Shown piece after piece: positions 60,518-61,590 of a stretch of DNA of 61,590 bases. The stretch's first letter is position 1. Each line of letters starts with the position of its first letter. The notes below the pieces were generated by a model. It ran no database searches and was not told the DNA's origin. It worked only from the letters and a program-made list of their open reading frames with translations. The translations under genes and the position numbers were made by a program. The stretch covers positions 1 through 61,590 of the forward strand of contig JASMKH010000014.1 in the NCBI GenBank assembly GCA_030749435.1, written 5' to 3'. This stretch comes from Phycisphaerales bacterium. Its GTDB lineage: Bacteria; Planctomycetota; Phycisphaerae; Phycisphaerales; SM1A02.

Positions 60518-61146
60518 GGAGAGGCACGGTAGCGTCTCTGCCGTGGCACGCCCGAGGCAGCAGGACGTGGTCAGGGTGTTGCCGGCCGGAGCCTGGAGAG
60601 TCCCGCGCAGGTGGTGACGATCGGGGTCTGCAGTTCCGGATGCAGCACGCGATCTACCGAGTGAATCACCGGTTCGGTGACGCTGCGGCGTGGCTCCATC
60701 TGGCGAGTCTGCTCATCGGCGTTCGATGGTGTCTCATTGGGTGGTGTGTGTGACACGAGGTTCATCTCAGCTGGAGTCAATGCATGGCAGTCCAAGCGAC
60801 GCGCATGCCGAACTGTGTATTCGGCCAGCCTCGCCTTGTATCTTCAGTTTCTCATCATTGCAAACGCAAGTCCCACAAGACGATGCGCGTGAATGTTTTC
60901 ACAAGGAGCGGCGTCCTTCCAATACCGTCCCCTCGCCGCGGAGCGGCGCCCTTCCAAAACCGTCCCCCCACTTGTGGGGGGACAGCCTGCGCAGCGGCGC
61001 CCTTCCAAAGCCGTCCCCCCACTTGTGGGGGGACAGGCCGCGCAGCGGCCAGTGAAAGTGTTGGACACCCACCAATCGGCCATCACGCATGCCTAGCGGC
61101 GGTTTCTCGGCGAGTTGATGGCTGTCCACCCATGGCTTCCCACCTT
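60518..61146. other. 629-bp gene-poor region with short inverted repeats and a repeat block
   Basis: I see no supported gene. Short open frames exist but lack family resemblance or ribosome sites. A small inverted repeat gccgaa/ttcggc lies at 60807-60812 and 60820-60825. From 60908 to 61050 there is a repeat block (listed separately). The stretch 60700-60900 is visibly less GC-rich than the genes around it, as expected for remnant or non-coding sequence. Confidence 0.5.
60908..61050. repeat. 51-bp direct repeat with an internal 10-bp palindrome (2 full copies plus a partial)
   Basis: Full copies start at 60943 and 60994, period 51 bp, and differ at only a few bases. Each contains gtccccccac-tt-gtggggggac, a perfect 10-bp inverted repeat with a two-base loop (60962-60983 and 61013-61034). 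A degenerate partial copy starts at 60908 (gcggcgtccttccaataccg) and lacks the palindrome; a fragment of the next unit begins at 61045. The layout resembles intergenic palindromic repeats (REP/MITE-like). No unique spacers are present, so this is not a CRISPR array. Confidence 0.85.
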
Positions 61147-61590
61147 CTACTCACACGCGCCCCACGATTCCAGCAGCGTCAGCAGGTCCAGCACGCCCAC
61201 ATGGCAGTCAAAGTCGATGTCGCCTGGGCAGGCTGGCTGGGCACAGTCTGCGGCGCAGAAGGTGTTCCACTCGTCAAGGATGACGTGCAGATCCGTGAGG
61301 TCTACCGCGCCGTCCAGATCGCCTTGGCCGCCGCCCTCCGACGCCAGGTCGGCCAGACAGTGCCAGCGGCTTTCGGAGACGCCGGTGCGAATGGATGACG
61401 CCGTCATCGAGGCGCCGCCAGCGTTGATCGTGTCAAGGCGGATGCTCAGGATGAGCGTTTCGCCGGGTGGGGCAATGCGGCTGGTGCCGAAGACAAACGT
61501 ATCGCCTTCGCCGGGGATGTGCCGCTCGTCGACGATGCCGATCTGCGCGCCGTCGAGGAGGACGGTCGTCATGCCAATGGAATTGGTGAT
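61147..61590 (-). CDS. C-terminal part of a secreted protein with dockerin/EF-hand-like tail (5' partial)
   Basis: The minus-strand frame is open to the window edge, so at least 147 residues of a larger protein are seen. A beta-rich segment (FVFGTSRIAPPGETLILSIR) is followed by two EF-hand/dockerin-like repeats (DLDGAVDLTDLHVILDEW; DIDFDCHVGVLDLLTLLESW) ending in GACE. It resembles the tails of the proteins at 5262-5588 and 17910-21626. The ATG at 61572 is internal to the frame and probably not the start. Confidence 0.7.
   Translation of the reverse strand: MTNSIGMTTVLLDGAQIGIVDERHIPGEGDTFVFGTSRIAPPGETLILSIRLDTINAGGASMTASSIRTGVSESRWHCLADLASEGGGQGDLDGAVDLTDLHVILDEWNTFCAADCAQPACPGDIDFDCHVGVLDLLTLLESWGACE

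Noticed and set aside
60784-60895. Small plus-strand frame in the gene-poor region as a gene
   Set aside because: No ribosome site or family resemblance, and the frame runs into the palindromic repeat block.
60908-61050. Possible CRISPR array
   Set aside because: The repeats are contiguous with a 51-bp period and have no unique spacers; there are only two full copies and no cas genes.

Overview
The window is a contiguous piece of a GC-rich chromosome from a diderm bacterium that makes lipid A. The gene content points to the Planctomycetota, most likely class Phycisphaerae; this is an inference from protein families, since no rRNA is present. The pointers are: an LpxC-FabZ fusion; several secreted proteins ending in dockerin/EF-hand-like tails of the DxDxDG...GWG type; a 1238-residue secreted protein built from Cys/Asp-rich calcium-type repeats; MerR-like HTH proteins with an acidic linker and C-terminal membrane helices; and a UAP-type UDP-sugar pyrophosphorylase. 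Genes are tightly packed, and many neighbours overlap by 4 bp (ATGA/GTGA).

Layout. 1-5.2 kb: the tail of a histone-H1-like KKATR repeat protein with a strong terminator, a 7Fe ferredoxin, small membrane proteins, a FliA-like sigma factor, an HTH/transmembrane protein and phosphatidylserine decarboxylase. 5.2-11.1 kb: a dockerin gene remnant abutting metG, a secreted TPR protein, an ArsR-methyltransferase with a TPR lipoprotein, and a stand-alone LigD-phosphoesterase-like protein. 11.1-16.8 kb (minus strand): BFD-type 2Fe-2S protein, Ser/Thr kinase, PGRP-type amidase with a Ser in the zinc-ligand position, two lipoproteins, two ClpP subunits and an FHA-histidine kinase. 16.9-25.9 kb: holA, the large mosaic secreted protein, a ketosynthase pair (one active, one degenerate KS-beta-like), class II DAHP synthase and tRNA-Leu(TAG).

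26-31.5 kb: a DoxX-like protein, then a fully overlapping operon encoding a TonB-like N-terminus fused to a von Willebrand A domain, ExbB/TolQ, two ExbD/TolR proteins and a 681-residue helical-repeat protein. This is the best candidate for an undescribed system: an ExbBD motor whose transducer carries a VWA domain instead of the TonB C-terminal domain. 31.5-34.5 kb: a UVR-motif protein, a group 2 sigma factor and gcvT. 34.5-42.6 kb is the outer-membrane block: lpxD copy 1 diverges from bamA, two Skp/OmpH chaperones, lpxD copy 2, the lpxC-fabZ fusion and lpxA.

43.5-49.3 kb is a type IV pilus/pseudopilus cluster (PilT-like ATPase, PilC-like platform, PilV-, PilX- and PilW-like proteins); the PilX-like protein contains EF-hand/dockerin-like loops. 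49.3-54.6 kb: a PTPS-family protein, a phosphosugar mutase, Nudix hydrolase, PdxJ, PhoU and a UAP-type pyrophosphorylase; the mutase and pyrophosphorylase could together make UDP-GlcNAc, the precursor of both peptidoglycan and lipid A. 54.6-60.5 kb: two DedA proteins, an adenylate-kinase-like protein with a deoxyribosyltransferase-like tail, truA, an orphan protein, a PIG-L deacetylase and dUTPase. The last kilobase holds a gene-poor stretch with 51-bp palindrome-bearing repeats and the 3' end of another dockerin-tailed protein that runs off the window.
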